Shown in pieces: positions 1 to 12,100 of a stretch of DNA of 64,000 bases. The notes under the pieces are model-generated. The model saw only the letters and a list, made by a program, of their open reading frames with translations. It did not search any database and was not told the DNA's origin. Origin of the DNA: Hortaea werneckii. Its lineage: Eukaryota; Ascomycota; Dothideomycetes; Mycosphaerellales; Teratosphaeriaceae. The position numbers and the translations under genes are program-made. Location: contig JBAOKB010000086.1 in NCBI GenBank assembly GCA_037044905.1, positions 35,854-99,853 on the forward strand. The letters run 5' to 3'. The first letter of the stretch is position 1; each line of letters starts with the position of its first letter.

Positions 1-1096
1 TTGAGATTCATGTTCTTGATGACCGTGCTGAAGTCTGTGCTGCCGCTCGCTGAGCCCTCGCCGGAACAAAGGTCTTCGACCGCACTTTTGGCGACATTAT
101 TTAAAGACTCGTCGTTGGGATATTCGATATGAAAGACAGGCTTTCCTGCGTGAACAAAGGGTGCAAATGTCCCACACTCGCTGTACTGCACGCACTACTA
201 GACTGTCACAAAAGGGTACCTCGCTACAATTCGGGAATTGCTTACCTGTTCGTTCACACTAAATGACATAATGTCTAAAACGTCAGGGATGATGCTTCCG
301 GCATTCTTCAGCCCAATGGCGAGGGTGTGGTTGCGTGCTTGGTTCGATAAGAACTGCAAGAAGTCGATCGAATCTTCTTCGGAAAGCCCGAGGCCATTTT
401 CGTTGGACTGCGAAGCGTCAGGCTTGGGTGACTTGTCTGTTTGACCACGTATGTGGCTCGCCTGCAGGGTATTCATACATAACCGTCAACATTGTCAGGA
501 TCGATCGCATCACATCCTTTCGATGCAGCAAGCGCGATTCGAGCTGCCATGATTCTTCGAACATTAGAGCTACCAATGTCGAGCCATCTTTCTCCGGGCC
601 ATCCGTCCAGCTCCTTGCCCAGATCCGAGGGCTGAAACTCGGAGGAGTCTGGACGGTACGACTCATAAGAGCCAGCGCTGAAGTAGCAGATGACTTTCTT
701 GCCCAATTGATGCAGCTTCTCAATTGTGCTCTGGTCATTCGTAAAGAGATCGATATCAAAGATGTCCACGTCAGGCGAGATCGATGTGGCTGATTTCGAG
801 ACTGACAAAGGGTTGAGCAAGACGATCTGCCAGCTGCTATTCACGGCAGGCTGCCACAAGCTTCCATTGGCCGGCGGTGTTGGTAATGGTGTGCTGCTAG
901 AGCCAGGTGAGGGGATCTCGTCGTCGTCATTGCCACTGTCTTCACTATCACCGGTAAGACCCAAGCCGACGCCCAATCCCACTGCGAGGCCGATGACAAG
1001 CAGAGCAAGAAGGACAGACACAAGGATGAGAGTGCGGCGCGAAAGACGTCTGACGCATCCCCCGCGTGGGGACTCAGAGTCGGCGAGCTTCTCCAT
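1..1096 (-). CDS. ega3: GH114 endo-alpha-1,4-galactosaminidase, membrane-anchored (3' end beyond window)
   Basis: Glycoside hydrolase of the GH114 family, predicted to cut alpha-1,4-linked galactosamine stretches of galactosaminogalactan at the cell surface. Exons are 1096-479, 407-246 and 194-1; introns 408-478 and 195-245 have GT-AG ends and both are phase 0. Residues 22-47 form one hydrophobic segment after a basic stretch, so a type II membrane anchor is expected, followed by a Ser/Pro/Gly linker to about residue 78 and then the barrel domain. Family hallmarks seen are DVDIFDIDLF (109-118), KVICYFSAGSY (134-144), CDAIDPDNVDGY (195-206) and, in later exons, LKNAG, FSVNEQCVQYSECG and FHIEYP. 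The Asp residues in these motifs are the likely catalytic set. 324 complete codons are visible; the C-terminus runs off the left edge. Next to agd3 on the same strand it forms part of the GAG cluster. The family call is firm; the symbol rests on cluster context. Confidence 0.92.
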
Positions 1097-1872
1097 TGCA
1101 AGACCTGCCGATCGTGTTCACCTGAAGTTGCTCAAGTAGTAAAGTCAGGCACAAGTGACAGCGACGAGGAAACGAGGTGGTAAGTTCAGGCAGGCAAGTC
1201 GACACCGCTGCCGCCCTTCTTGACCACGGTGAAACGCCTGACTGACAAGCCGCCAAGACCGACGTAGGCGCAGCAAGTGCACGAGCAAGTTCCAAGACTA
1301 CATTTTGATGGTCGCCTTCTGAGGTGCGCTTCGCCTGGCGGCCGCAGAAATTGGAATTCCAAACACAGCCGGCGGCTGCGGCAGGCGACGCTCTAGACTT
1401 TGCGCAGTGAATGCTAAAATTGTACCCGCCCGGCTTGGGTGTCCGTGCGATCCGGGGACCCTCATGCAGGGGTGTAGAGGACGGCACCGACCGTTACACT
1501 AGCATTCTCCGCAGGGCTCAGTGCGGAGCTTGCAGGAACCCCGCAGTGCTACAGCAGCGCTACTGTATCAACTGGTTGGTATTGGAACAGCGCATGTCGC
1601 AGCACCCGAAAATACACAACACAAAGCTGGAGAAGTCTCGTGGCAGCACATGATCTACAGCGACTTTTCGAACATTGTTGGGCTACTCAAGGGTCGATCG
1701 TCCGTCAATGGCCAGCAGCAGGAGTTGCAATTCCGCGAGTGACCCACGGCATACGACCGTATTATGGAAGGGCGAAAAGGAAATAGAGGGACAGAATACA
1801 GATATGTATACAAGATGCGCAAATTGTGAAAAGTTGTCGTTCTCCCATAATCATCTCTCATTCCCAACAACC
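1097..1872. other. intergenic region: ega3 promoter and agd3 3' flank
   Basis: The 776 bp lie between two genes of the same strand. They must hold the ega3 promoter and the agd3 transcript end. Open frames here (such as one of 137 codons on the minus strand at 1074-1487) have no recognisable composition or domain. I see no repeat or RNA gene. Confidence 0.5.
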
Positions 1873-4247
1873 TCAAACGGCAACAGGTGAATCCAGCTGG
1901 AACGACACAGGTGACCCTGTCAACGTGGTCCAAATAGTCAGTGGATCACTTCCCAACTGCTCTCGAGTCGTTTGTCCGCCAGTGCTTGAAGCAGACACTG
2001 GGAACGTCACTGGGATTGGTGCGCTGCAGCTATTGCCTTTTGATGACAAGGTAGCGCCGGTGATAGATTTGCCATCGATTGACAGCGTCCATGACAGGCT
2101 TGGTTCGCACTGATCAACAGTCATCCTAAGCAGATGCATTAGCTTTCATTCACGTCGGCTTGATATCGTCTCTAGTTACCTGTTCATGAAGAGAGCGGCG
2201 ATGTCATCGTGCTTGAGCGTCAAGATTGGCCAAGTCGTGAGTCTCGTCATCTCTTGTACCACAGTCTCCACCCACGACATGATCAAAGATAGCTGGCCAG
2301 ACTTAGAGCCAACGGTGGAGCTGGGCACATCGATCTGGCGAAGGTTCGCCTGATGGAACATGTAAGGGTCATGATGCAACCCCAGAAGGTGTCGGCTGGC
2401 CGTCAGACGAGCATTATCGAGAAGTGAATTGAAGTCGCCACTTCCACCAGAGGTATCGATCCATTCTTGAGTAGTACAGTCTGGCAAGTCGCAGTTGTAA
2501 TAGATTGTCGTGGCCCAGCGTGGAATGATTTGAAGTCCTGCATACCCATTTGATGCAACATTGCTGATCAAAGGCCAGAACTCATTCTCGCTGTTCATCA
2601 AGACAGGCCTTGTCTAGTTCATGTCAGCATGCAGTCGCTTAGGTCACAGTTCCAGGGACAACTACGACGACTTACATTGTCACCAACGACATTCGTAATA
2701 CCCTCGTCCATCCAGGCCCGTATTGCATCGCCGTTGTGTAGACCTGTGATCGCTGGCGGTATTAAGCCCTTACCAGAGAATCGGGTAGCCTCGGAGATGC
2801 CAATCTGTTGCAACCAGGCTTTGTTGAAAGAGATCTCTTTCGAGACATCCGCGTAGGTTGCATTATTCAGAGATGCATGGGAGAAGGTATGAGAGACATG
2901 AGCATAAGCATCGCGATTAGCCGAGTTCATGAACCATGATGCGAGTGCGTCGCCTCGAGCACATGTCTCGCTCCATGTGTAGTTGGTCGGAGTCATAGGC
3001 CAGATGTCGGTACCCGTTCCAAGTGGCTTCTGGAACTCCAAAGGCGTATCGATCTGCTCGTCGTACTCAATGGCAGTATCGGGATTGCATGTTGTTCCGC
3101 CTTCGATCGCCGCTTCAATATCGCCATTGCCGTTATGACCAAGTTCCAGGAAGTAGTCCGATCCAGCTGGCATGCGAGAATTGATGTCGCTCATCCAAGA
3201 GACGTGAGCATCCAGATCACCAGTTCGGATCCTGAAATTGGTGTTTGCTGGACGGTAAAGCTCTGTCTCCAAATGCACGTCGTCCACTTGGGTGGAAAGA
3301 AAGATGCGACGGCGACCGGCATCTGCATTACTAGATTAGCCAGGAATGGACTCAGGGTATTGGCCTCACTTACACAAACCGCGGGTCAACCAGTGGATGT
3401 ATGCGTGTTGAAGGTAATTAGAAGTCGGCGACCAGTCAGTGGCCCAACTGCTGAACCAGACCATTTGTTGACGAGCACCAAATGTGTTTATAACAGCGGC
3501 CGTAGTCTCCGAAGTGAAGGAGCCCGAGGGAGCAAATTGAGCGACTTCCTTCGCCATACTGGAGTTGGTGATGACAGCGGGATAGTGCCACAACCCTTGT
3601 GTTGACACCGAAGCACCACTTTGAACGGATGTCAATGGACATGATATTGCCAGTTCAAGAATGTTTGGTGACTCACATTTTCAAATTGGCTGTAGGAAAG
3701 TCTGCATCATCACTTATACTGACCATTTGTTCCACTCCGGCATCGCAGCATCCAGCACCGTCGATGGCCGTAGCCACACCTAGGGTCTGATTAGACTTCA
3801 TTGTGTCTTCAGATGAGATACGGTTGCAGTGACAATCGACTTACCAAAGTCTGGTCCAGGATAGACATCAAGTCGAACCATGCGAACCCCAAAAGTAGTC
3901 TGGTAATCGTAAAGTTGTTGCCACTGCGACGACGTGAGAGCGCTCGCCCATACGTCGTCGTAACTGTAGGCCAACTCGCTTAGAACAACAATGCCACCAT
4001 AGTTGCCTTGCGTTGTCGTGTCGTTCAGAGCTGGCAAGCTTGTGCCGCCTTGTGGCACGATCACAAGTTGGAATGGTATTCCGTATCCTTTCAAGCCAGA
4101 TATCGCTGAGTTGCCGGAAGCAGTGTCTCTTGCAAACACAAGCACTGTACTTGTTACGCTTAGCGCATTAGCTGCAGTAGCAAGCCAGAAAGCGAGCCCC
4201 AGAGCGGCTAAACGAAGCTGCGTTCTAAAAGGGTTGAGAGAAGCCAT
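1873..4247 (-). CDS. agd3: galactosaminogalactan (poly-GalNAc) deacetylase, CE18-like, secreted
   Basis: Predicted to remove acetyl groups from GalNAc residues of galactosaminogalactan outside the cell, making the polymer cationic and adhesive. Six exons: 4247-3845, 3779-3677, 3618-3374, 3322-2676, 2613-2180 and 2125-1873. The joined frame is exactly 695 codons (694 aa). Introns are 51-65 bp with GT-AG ends; the acceptor at 3619 follows CAAAG, which is the weakest junction. Residues 1-28 are a signal peptide. A middle beta-rich region is followed by the deacetylase fold: the paired Asp in TQVDDVHLE (D264, D265) and the HTFSH motif (H395, H399) match the metal-binding Asp-His-His arrangement of carbohydrate deacetylases. 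Known Agd3 combines a CBM87 module with the CE18 domain, and length and order agree. It is transcribed in tandem with ega3 and divergently from uge3. What would change the call: absence of similarity to Agd3 over the whole length. Confidence 0.9.
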
Positions 4248-5310
4248 TCATGCGGAGTGCGAAAAGTGAAGGCACGAGAATCTGCTGGCTCTTCGACGGT
4301 TAAGCTCGATGTGAGCTTTATACAGCAGCGTGCAAGGCTAGTACTTGGACACAGGTGAACCCCCAAAGAGAATGATAGCAGAAGGCAATGTCGAGCTGGA
4401 GTTCAGTGACATCCGCTAAGTTCGTGTTTGTGGCAAAGACCCCTGGCATGAGGAGTGCCCAGAACCGAAATTCGTCGAGGCCTGTATCGCTCCTTGTTCC
4501 AAGAAAAGAGCCACTGAGCGCAGGCAAGCCATGCGCACGGGGCATTGCACGTTGACTTGCGTTCGAGACCGTTTCACCAGTCGATATCAAGTCATCTGCC
4601 CAGAGCGAATGCCAACGCCACAGCGCCATTCGAAACGGTCTGCAATGAATGAGGCCAGCTTGTGGAATCCCTCGCATCCATCATCCTTCCCGTTCACCGG
4701 AGCTTTCATTGAATTTGGGTTGTGTACTATTGTTGGCCAAAAGAGGAAATAGGGCAGGTCAAAGGCCATGTGCACAGCGATCGGCGACATGTGCCTGAAT
4801 TCAGTGTGTCAGCTCACGTCAACAAAAAGCTAATCCTGCATCCACGCTTCCCGAAACCTTGCTGCACGAGCTCTATTGGGAACAAGTAGCTTCGGAGCTT
4901 GAAGCTCTTTATCCCGTCCACACTTGCAAGAACGACGGCACTTCAACGCTAAAACTTGGCGATGTTTCTCAAATTCGGAAGTTGAAGAAATCAAGAAAAC
5001 GCACGTGTCTCAAGTTCCGTGGCTGCTTGGCGATGACGGACCCTCCGCCCCTCACGCTTTGACATCGATCCAAGCGGGGCATGCAGGGTTTACAGACTGG
5101 AACCTTAGCGGGACGACAAGAAAAGTATAGATTTTCCGGACCGCAATTTGTCTGTCGACTGCGCAAGTCTTGCAGTAGTACGAGACGTGAGAGCCATCGG
5201 CCGTACGTCAAACGACCTAACCTTGCCGTGCCTTGCCTAATCGATTCATGCCAGCGTTGCTAGCATTCCTGGGAAATTCCATTATTAGAATGGATCGATT
5301 CAGCCGCCAT
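4248..5310. other. intergenic region upstream of agd3
   Basis: About 1.06 kb holding the agd3 promoter and the 3' flank of the small secreted protein gene. Short frames on both strands look random. No repeats or structural RNA recognised. Confidence 0.45.
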
Positions 5311-5621
5311 CTAAATGGTACGCACCTGCGTCTTGGGCTCGGAACATCCTCCATTAGCTTTGAAAAAACAAGCTTGAGCGGCGGCATTCTTGCATTGGCA
5401 TCGCTACCGGATCACTGTAAGGAGGAACTTGATCCATCAGGGCTGACTGGACGTCCACTCACGCTTTTCTCGCTTAAAAAAGGCGGGCAACTTGGCGCGG
5501 GACAAACGCAAGGCAAGCGTAGGTCTGAAAGGGGCTCGTCAAGGACTTGAGCAGCAATTTCAGCTCCCACAGGGAAAGCCAAGGCCGCCGCCGCCAGCAT
5601 GGCGAAGATGAATGCCTTCAT
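5311..5621 (-). CDS. small secreted cysteine-rich protein (83 aa) inside the GAG cluster
   Basis: Two exons, 5621-5463 and 5403-5311, separated by a 59-bp intron (donor GTGAGT, CTGAT branch-like site, acceptor GGTAG). An earlier AG at 5413 would give an immediate stop, so the second AG is chosen because it restores a convincing reading frame. The product starts with a clear signal peptide (MKAFIFAMLAAAALAFPVGA) and the mature part has seven cysteines in the pattern CVC, SC, RCQC, AC, GGC, closing with SEPKTQVRTI. This C-x-C spacing with an AAQAC core resembles short secreted cysteine-rich proteins common in Pezizomycotina; I cannot name a characterised family. It lies between agd3 and uge3, transcribed with agd3 and ega3. 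Whether it has a role in GAG biology is unknown. The odd cysteine count suggests either a free Cys or a C-terminal exon I have missed. Confidence 0.6.
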
Positions 5622-6722
5622 TAGGTGGTGCGTGGTGGGGTAACTTTTTCGTCGTTTGTGGCAGGTAGAGAGTAAGGCTGGTCGAGTTCTGAAAAACAGC
5701 TTGGGAAGATGAGGAGATCATAGCGGATAATATCATCGTCAAACCAATGCTGCAGAGGGCTGCAAAGAGAACACACCCATATGCTAGACCTACCTTGACA
5801 TTTCGCATATGCATTCTCTTCAACTATCACTTCGGCGCATGCAAATTCGTCATCTCGTAGCTGCTCGCCAATACTGTACGCACTTTTGCAGATGGTGCAG
5901 CATGGTAATCCTCGCATTGCAGTACTTGGCGCCTGCCTAGCGTACATCAGCCAGATTTTGCCGTGCCGCACGATGAGACGGGGCCTTGCACGAGAAAGTA
6001 TGTGAGATGGCGACAGATGCCTGTCCGTCGGAAGCCCTTTTGGGTTCTTGATCATTCCTAAGCGTTACGGAACGCCACCGCTAATGTTGAGATGGTTCTG
6101 ACACCACTTTCTCGGCCGCTGCTCATGTGTAAACGGTCTTGAGAGCCAGACGTTTTCCAAGCCACAGTGGGAATCCGATTACTCTCCCGCAGCATGCATC
6201 CGCCGACATACAGTTGACACGATCAAAAGCCATTTTCGCCAATTCCCGAGGAGTCCAGATCCCGGAAACGTTCGTCTCTTTTGGCGATTGATCGAATGAG
6301 AGAAGCATTCTGGAAATGGCACTACTGATTTGATGCAGGATGTCGCCTGCACAGCTGATGCACGTTTCCAATGAGAGCGCCAAGAGGCGTCAACCACGGC
6401 CCATAAGCGAAATAGTGAGCCCGGTCTCGCTTCATGTTTAGGTCTCGACCCGTGTCCTCCGAATCAAGTCTGGTCCCGGCAACGTTGAGGTTTCAATCTT
6501 CGCATTCCGTGGGTATGGCTTCGGTCGAGGCAGGTCAGGTTACGCATCGCCATTCCGATAGGATTGCCTGCAGCAGCAGCTAAGCTCGAGCAGTTCTTGT
6601 CGGTACTAGGGATCGAGCGTCCTGGCTTGGAATTGCCATATATAACTCCTGGAGAACGTTAAGGTGCGTAGGCATCCATCAATTGCCTCGTCAAACAACT
6701 TGTTGCAGCGTACTGAAGAATC
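5622..6722. other. divergent intergenic region upstream of uge3
   Basis: 1.1 kb between divergent genes. It should contain the uge3 promoter and that of the small secreted protein. A TATATAA-like stretch occurs at about 6640-6646, roughly 80 bp before the uge3 start. No gene-like frame or repeat was recognised. Confidence 0.4.
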
Positions 6723-7964
6723 ATGCGTCGATCCAATTCGTCTGCCTCTTCCCTGTCTTCGTCATCTCGGGACTCATCTACGAGTCTGTCAAGTGTAGAC
6801 AGCACCGATGGCTTGTATTCTGGGGACAGAGACTATGTCATGGTCATCGGTGGCTGTGGCTACATTGGTTCCCACACAGCACTTGAGCTTCTCAAAGACG
6901 GGCACAGCGTCATTATTGTGGACGACCTCAGCAACTCCTACCAGTCCGTACTGGAGAAAGTCCGGATTCTCGCAAACAAGCACCACCTGGAAGCCGGCTC
7001 GAAGACGCCTTCCCTCAGCTTTCACAAATTGGACTATAGAAGTCCGCTGATGCGTACGGTTCTGGGAAGATATGTCGTCCGGGACCCGGGCAGCACTGCT
7101 TTATCGCACATCAAAGGCGTCATCCACTTCGCTGCCTACAAGTCGGTCGAGGAGTCCATCCACCGGCCTCTAGACTATTACCGCAACAACGTCTGCGGAC
7201 TCGTTGAGCTCCTGGTCTTGCTTGGGGACTTTGGCATCACCAACTTTGTCTTCTCATCCTCGGCGACTGTGTACGGGAGCAAAGCGAATGAGGGGGAGCC
7301 GTTGCACGAAGAGCACCTCATCCACCACCCGGAAGAGATGGATGCAGATGCACCCAAAGCGCTGGCAATCCCTGGCGCCAAAGGGCTGACTTCTCCTTAC
7401 GGTCGTACAAAGTATTTCTCGGAGGCTATTTTGGCCGACGTGGCACAAGCCGACCCAAGCTGGCGCATCACTGCCCTCAGGTACTTCAATCCCGTTGGCA
7501 GCGACCCATTCCTCGGCGAAGATCCTCGGCAGCAAGCCACGAACTTGTTCCCGGTAATTGCCCAGGTGCTGACGGGGACGAGGCCGACGCTGGACGTGTA
7601 CGGCTCAGACTGGGACACGCGAGACGGAACCGCAACGAGGGACTTCATTCATGTGGTTGACTTGGCACGCGGACATCTCGCGGCCCTCTCAACTGCCCTT
7701 GACCGTCCGCAGGCGTTCCGTGCATACAATCTGGGCACGGGCAAAGGCTGCACGGTCGCCGAGGTTGTTCGCAGCATGGAGAGCGCAGCGGCTCGATCGA
7801 TACCGGTCAGGTGGGTCGATCGACGACTGGGGGATGTCGGGTACTGTGTCGCGGCGACAGACAGAGCAGCAAAAGAGCTCGGGTGGAAGACGGAAAAGTC
7901 GCTGGGCCAGTGTGCAGAAGATGCTTGGCGGAGTCTCCAGCTCAGCGGTAGATTCGCGGGCTGA
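6723..7964 (+). CDS. uge3: UDP-glucose / UDP-GlcNAc 4-epimerase of the GAG cluster
   Basis: Single-exon gene, 413 aa. It interconverts UDP-Glc with UDP-Gal and, by inference, UDP-GlcNAc with UDP-GalNAc, supplying both sugars for galactosaminogalactan in the cytosol. An extended short-chain dehydrogenase fold is clear: the NAD-binding VIGGCGYIGSH (41-51), VIHFAAYKSV, FSSSATVYGS, the catalytic pair YGRTK (Y226, K230), RYFNPVGSDP, RDFIHVVDLARGH and YNLGTGKG. A Ser-rich extension of about 35 residues precedes the Rossmann start and is longer than in housekeeping GalE-type enzymes. Cys375 in GDVGYCVAA aligns with the residue that sets substrate pocket size (Tyr299 in E. coli GalE, Cys307 in the human enzyme), and a small residue there is associated with acceptance of N-acetylated sugars. 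It is transcribed toward gtb3. The enzyme class is certain; the paralogue name follows from context. Confidence 0.95.
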   Translation: MRRSNSSASSLSSSSRDSSTSLSSVDSTDGLYSGDRDYVMVIGGCGYIGSHTALELLKDGHSVIIVDDLSNSYQSVLEKVRILANKHHLEAGSKTPSLSFHKLDYRSPLMRTVLGRYVVRDPGSTALSHIKGVIHFAAYKSVEESIHRPLDYYRNNVCGLVELLVLLGDFGITNFVFSSSATVYGSKANEGEPLHEEHLIHHPEEMDADAPKALAIPGAKGLTSPYGRTKYFSEAILADVAQADPSWRITALRYFNPVGSDPFLGEDPRQQATNLFPVIAQVLTGTRPTLDVYGSDWDTRDGTATRDFIHVVDLARGHLAALSTALDRPQAFRAYNLGTGKGCTVAEVVRSMESAAARSIPVRWVDRRLGDVGYCVAATDRAAKELGWKTEKSLGQCAEDAWRSLQLSGRFAG

Positions 7965-9119
7965 CGGCCGGTAGCGTATGTAACAGCAGCGTGGGGTTGG
8001 TTTGGTTCGGCGCCGGGATACGAAAGCGGGATATAGGCGCTTGGCCGTGCTTCATTGGGATTCCAAAAACGGTTCGGCAGTTTTCTCGTTAGAGAGTAGC
8101 GAGTGTAGCGGGCTGCAAGGAGCGGTCGAGAAGGTCCCATTCTATTCATCTCAAACGCATCTGAAGTCCAAAAGGGCCAATGAGGGCCGACCACGCTAGC
8201 GCAAGGGCGGGCAGGCTGGCAACCACTGGAGTGGGCGTCCGCGCGGCGGGGAGATGCTGTAAGTGTCCCGGCACAGCCGGTTGTACAGTTAAGGTTAGGC
8301 ACTGGACTGTGACGCACTGCCGCCCGGGACTGCGCATCGCCTCTTGGCATCGCGTGGGTTTGCAGATTTGATAGCTTCTTTCGTCTGTCGCCGTCCTCGT
8401 CGACACAAGCGAGTCATACCTGGTTTGCGCTCCCACGGCGTTCGGTAGGTTACACTAGCCTCGTTACTCGTCTCTGCCGTGCCTGGCCCACGCCAGGGAC
8501 CGAGCTCACTAATCCTGCCTCCCTCTAACGACCTGCCCGCCCGACCTATTTGGGAACAAGCGAGGGTGCCAACCCTGGCGTGGCCACGCTGCACGTTGTT
8601 CGACCAGCGCCATGTGGCTGCAGTGAAACCTGGCCCCGAGCTCGCCAGCGCGTTTTGTCAAGCTGACCCGCCTGCCAAGAGGCTTACAATGGCCAATGCA
8701 GTCCTGGCGATCCAGGCACGGGCTATACGCAGTCAATCAGACTCGACCCTCGATCCCTGTGTCGTTGCATCTATGAGTGCGGGCGACGTCTTCTTGTGTC
8801 GCCCCTATGCCTAAAATAATGACCGAGCTGAGAACAAGGTCGGGTTCGAGAGGCCTTGGCTGGTGCTAGTCCCCTCCTTGCCACTCTGGTAGCCTTTTTC
8901 GGTTTCGTAGTTCTTCAGGCCCGGACCGACGATGATTTGTTGCCGTCAGCAGCCCATACGCTGGCGTGACAGCGATGAGCAGACGGCGCATGGGTCTTCC
9001 AGAACGTCCATGGGGAATTTAATCCACGAAGCCGCAATTGACACTGGACCAGCTCTGACTTCCTCAAAGGACGTCAACGTTGCAACTCTGCCGGCCGCCA
9101 CCAAGTCCTATCTGAGTCT
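7965..9119. other. intergenic region, gtb3 promoter
   Basis: 1.15 kb between uge3 and gtb3 on the same strand. Pyrimidine-rich stretches occur but no open frame with coding character, repeat or RNA gene was recognised. It presumably carries the gtb3 promoter and leader. Confidence 0.45.
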
Positions 9120-12100
9120 ATGGCGTCTTTCTTTCAAGCCCCGCTTGCCACGCCGCCCGATGTTGCCTCAGGTCCATGGAGCCTGATCTTGTCGAATTCA
9201 GCCCTTGAGGTTTCAACCATTACCGGTCAATGGCCTCATCTACTGGTACTGGCTATCGGCATGAGTGCCATTGTCCTTGGTGGCATACTGCAGCTTGTTC
9301 CAAGGCTGTCCGGATACTGGCAGCCGAAAACATGGGCGGAGAGTACCTCTTCGCTAATTTTCCAGAGGATCCGTTCATTGCTTAGACCGGTCACTTTCCA
9401 ACGTTGGCTTGCAAAGGATGAACGACCGCGGGACTCGGTCTCGTCCTACTCAAGCCTTGACGACTTGTCTTCGTGCTTCGACCATGTACAGTCCTTCTGC
9501 GTCGACATCTGCGGCGATAAGGAAAGCTGTCGCAACGCGGATTGTGCAATGCATGTCATTGCACTCGCGAACGACAAAACTTGGAGTTCTGCGTCAAATG
9601 ATCCCAAATCTGGCGTTGTCGAACACGTTGTCGAAGCATCAACTCCTTCCGAGAAAAGTCGCAGGTCTCTCATCCTTGGATCTGTCAGTCCATTGGGCTC
9701 TGGATTCGCTCTTCATGAGCTGAGCGATGCGGAAGCGCTTTCACAATCTATCAGCAAGCAGCTTTTGGTGCAAGGGTGTGATGGTCTTGTCCTCCGTCAC
9801 AGTCGCGACGAATCCACAGTCCGCGTCAGCAACTTGCTTCGCCAATTGCGTCAGAGGCTTATTCCCGTGGTCCTACAAGCCGACGCCGACTGCCAAATAT
9901 GGGATGATCTCGACTTCCAACTAATAGACGGTGTGCTATTACAAAATGCCTGTGTGCTCCCCGATGGCCACAGACGAGACTTCTTTAGAGCTTCGCGAGT
10001 CCGAACATGTGCAGCTCAATGTAAGCAAGAAAAGTCATCGCGACGTGGCTTTTTCTTCGGCTTCCTGGAGACTTGGCATACCCGTCCTTCTGCGGCCGTC
10101 ATCAGGCGCGCGTACATGCTTGGCGACTTTTTCGGGGCAGTCGTGGAAGTAAGGCCGGAGTATGCGTCTGATGAGAGCGAAGCGGTAAGAGAAACACCCA
10201 TCAGCGGCTTCGATTGGTTGAAACTCTCCAATGTCGCATGGCTGCACCAGGCTTGGTCGAGTCATGCCGAATTCGGTTATGTGAAAGAGCAAGGCACGAC
10301 ATGCTTTGATCTCAATGTGTCGAGCATCACAGAAGCCATTCCAGCGGCCTCATATTTGCTGTGCTCGCACCCTGTGGAAGCTCCATCAGGTTCTTCAATC
10401 GAGACACTTCCCGAAATCATACCCGCCCCTGAGTACGTTGTTGGAGCACCTAGGCGGCAGAATATTTGGGACTTTGCCAGTTGTGGAGCTCCCCTCTGCT
10501 CTTTAGGCTGCTTCAGTCTACGTGAGGAGATCACCGATGAACAGTACGACCAAGTCGTCAAGATTCAGCGCAGTCTAAAGGAAAACCGGCTCCTTCAGCT
10601 GTACGGGGATGCCGAGAATTTACGAGTAACTGAGTCGTTAAAGACGTTGCGCGCAAGCTCATCGTTCATTGATCAGCTTCACGAGCTGCTCCAGCGACTC
10701 GCAGATGGCAGTGTCCGGATCTTCATGGGCCTAGACAGCGGTTTCACTCTTCCGGATGAGGGTGGTCATCTCTGGGCTGTTTCGGACTCCTCACATGGCG
10801 ATGATAAGACTATTATGGACTTGCATGTCTCGCTGAAAGCATCTAATGATGTCGCCACAATTTGGCATGCATACCTTGCACACTGTGGAGTGCCTCGTCT
10901 CCACAGATTCGAGGAAGAGCTTCTGCTGAGGTCTGCATCAGACACCAGCACCAGCTTCGTATTGCCGCTCAGCATTTCCAAAGAGCTAGAGGAGTCTTCT
11001 GAAGCGGAACTGCTATACCTCCTAGAGCAAGTGCGAGTGTCAGAGGAGCAACATGCTTTCAACGAAGCTATTCTTGAAAAGGCAAAACAGCTCTTGATTG
11101 AAGATACCTCTACCCAAGCGTGGAAAGCTCTCCATTCCAAAGCTTGCCTCGTCGACATCTCCAATATCCGGTCTCTTTTGGAAGAACGGCTTCGTTTCCA
11201 TTCCAAAGCCACAAAGCTTCCGACCGTAGACAATCTTGTGTCCTTTTACGGACTCCTGGAGCAGACTTTGGACATGGCTCTACTGCGGTGCGATCGGGAC
11301 ACCCTGAATATGCTGACAAGTCCGGTGCTCGAGACATATGGACACGCAGGTCCGGAAAACAAGGTAACACCCTTTGCCGATATCTATGGACTCCTGTTCT
11401 TCTGCGCACTTCGGAGGCTGGCCTTCGAGAACGTGTATCTGGAGACGACGGACCGATGCCCACTGTTCCTGTCGCAACCAGACCAGGCGGGTGTCTTCGC
11501 TGAACTCTGGGTCCTCGGTTCACAGTGTGAAATGTACTTTGGTATCTTGCCACGTGCATTGGGAGAAATCATCTACAACAAGTATTGCCAGTATTTGTCT
11601 CAAAATCCACCGCCGGTCGACTCATGGGACGGGAAAGATGTATTCACGGCATACTCAACTCCTGCTCCAAGGATGTCAAGACCGATGCAAACCATTTTAT
11701 CTGGTTCCGGCTCCGGAATGGTTCCGGAAGGAGACAATCCGGAGAGAGCAGCAAAAACATCTCCCGGGCCTCCGAAGTATGCACGCGCCGTCAGAGAGGT
11801 CGGCGCTCTTTCTATTTTCTGTTTCCCTGCTATCTTGGACGTCGCGCTACTTACTTTCCTCGGCCGTGGTCTTTATTTGACCGCCTTTATGGATGATGAG
11901 GTCAAACGTATGGCTGACTACGCAATATTGACCGCCCTGGTTATGACTGGAGGTGTGACAGGGTGGGTTGGCAGCACTGGCGGCTTCTATCTTTTCAATG
12001 TAAGATTCTCACATTTGGTGTCTTGCTTCGAGGCTAACTTCTGGAGTGTGCGTACGACAACATGACACACTTTCTTGTCCAGCGCTTCTCTGCTGCCATG

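Noticed and set aside
5413..5462. First acceptor (TTACAG) for the small secreted protein intron
   Set aside because: Its use places a TGA directly after the junction; the next AG gives a cysteine-rich continuation.
7649..8350. 233-codon minus-strand frame antisense to uge3
   Set aside because: Shadow of the uge3 coding strand; no domain and no signal beyond the overlap.
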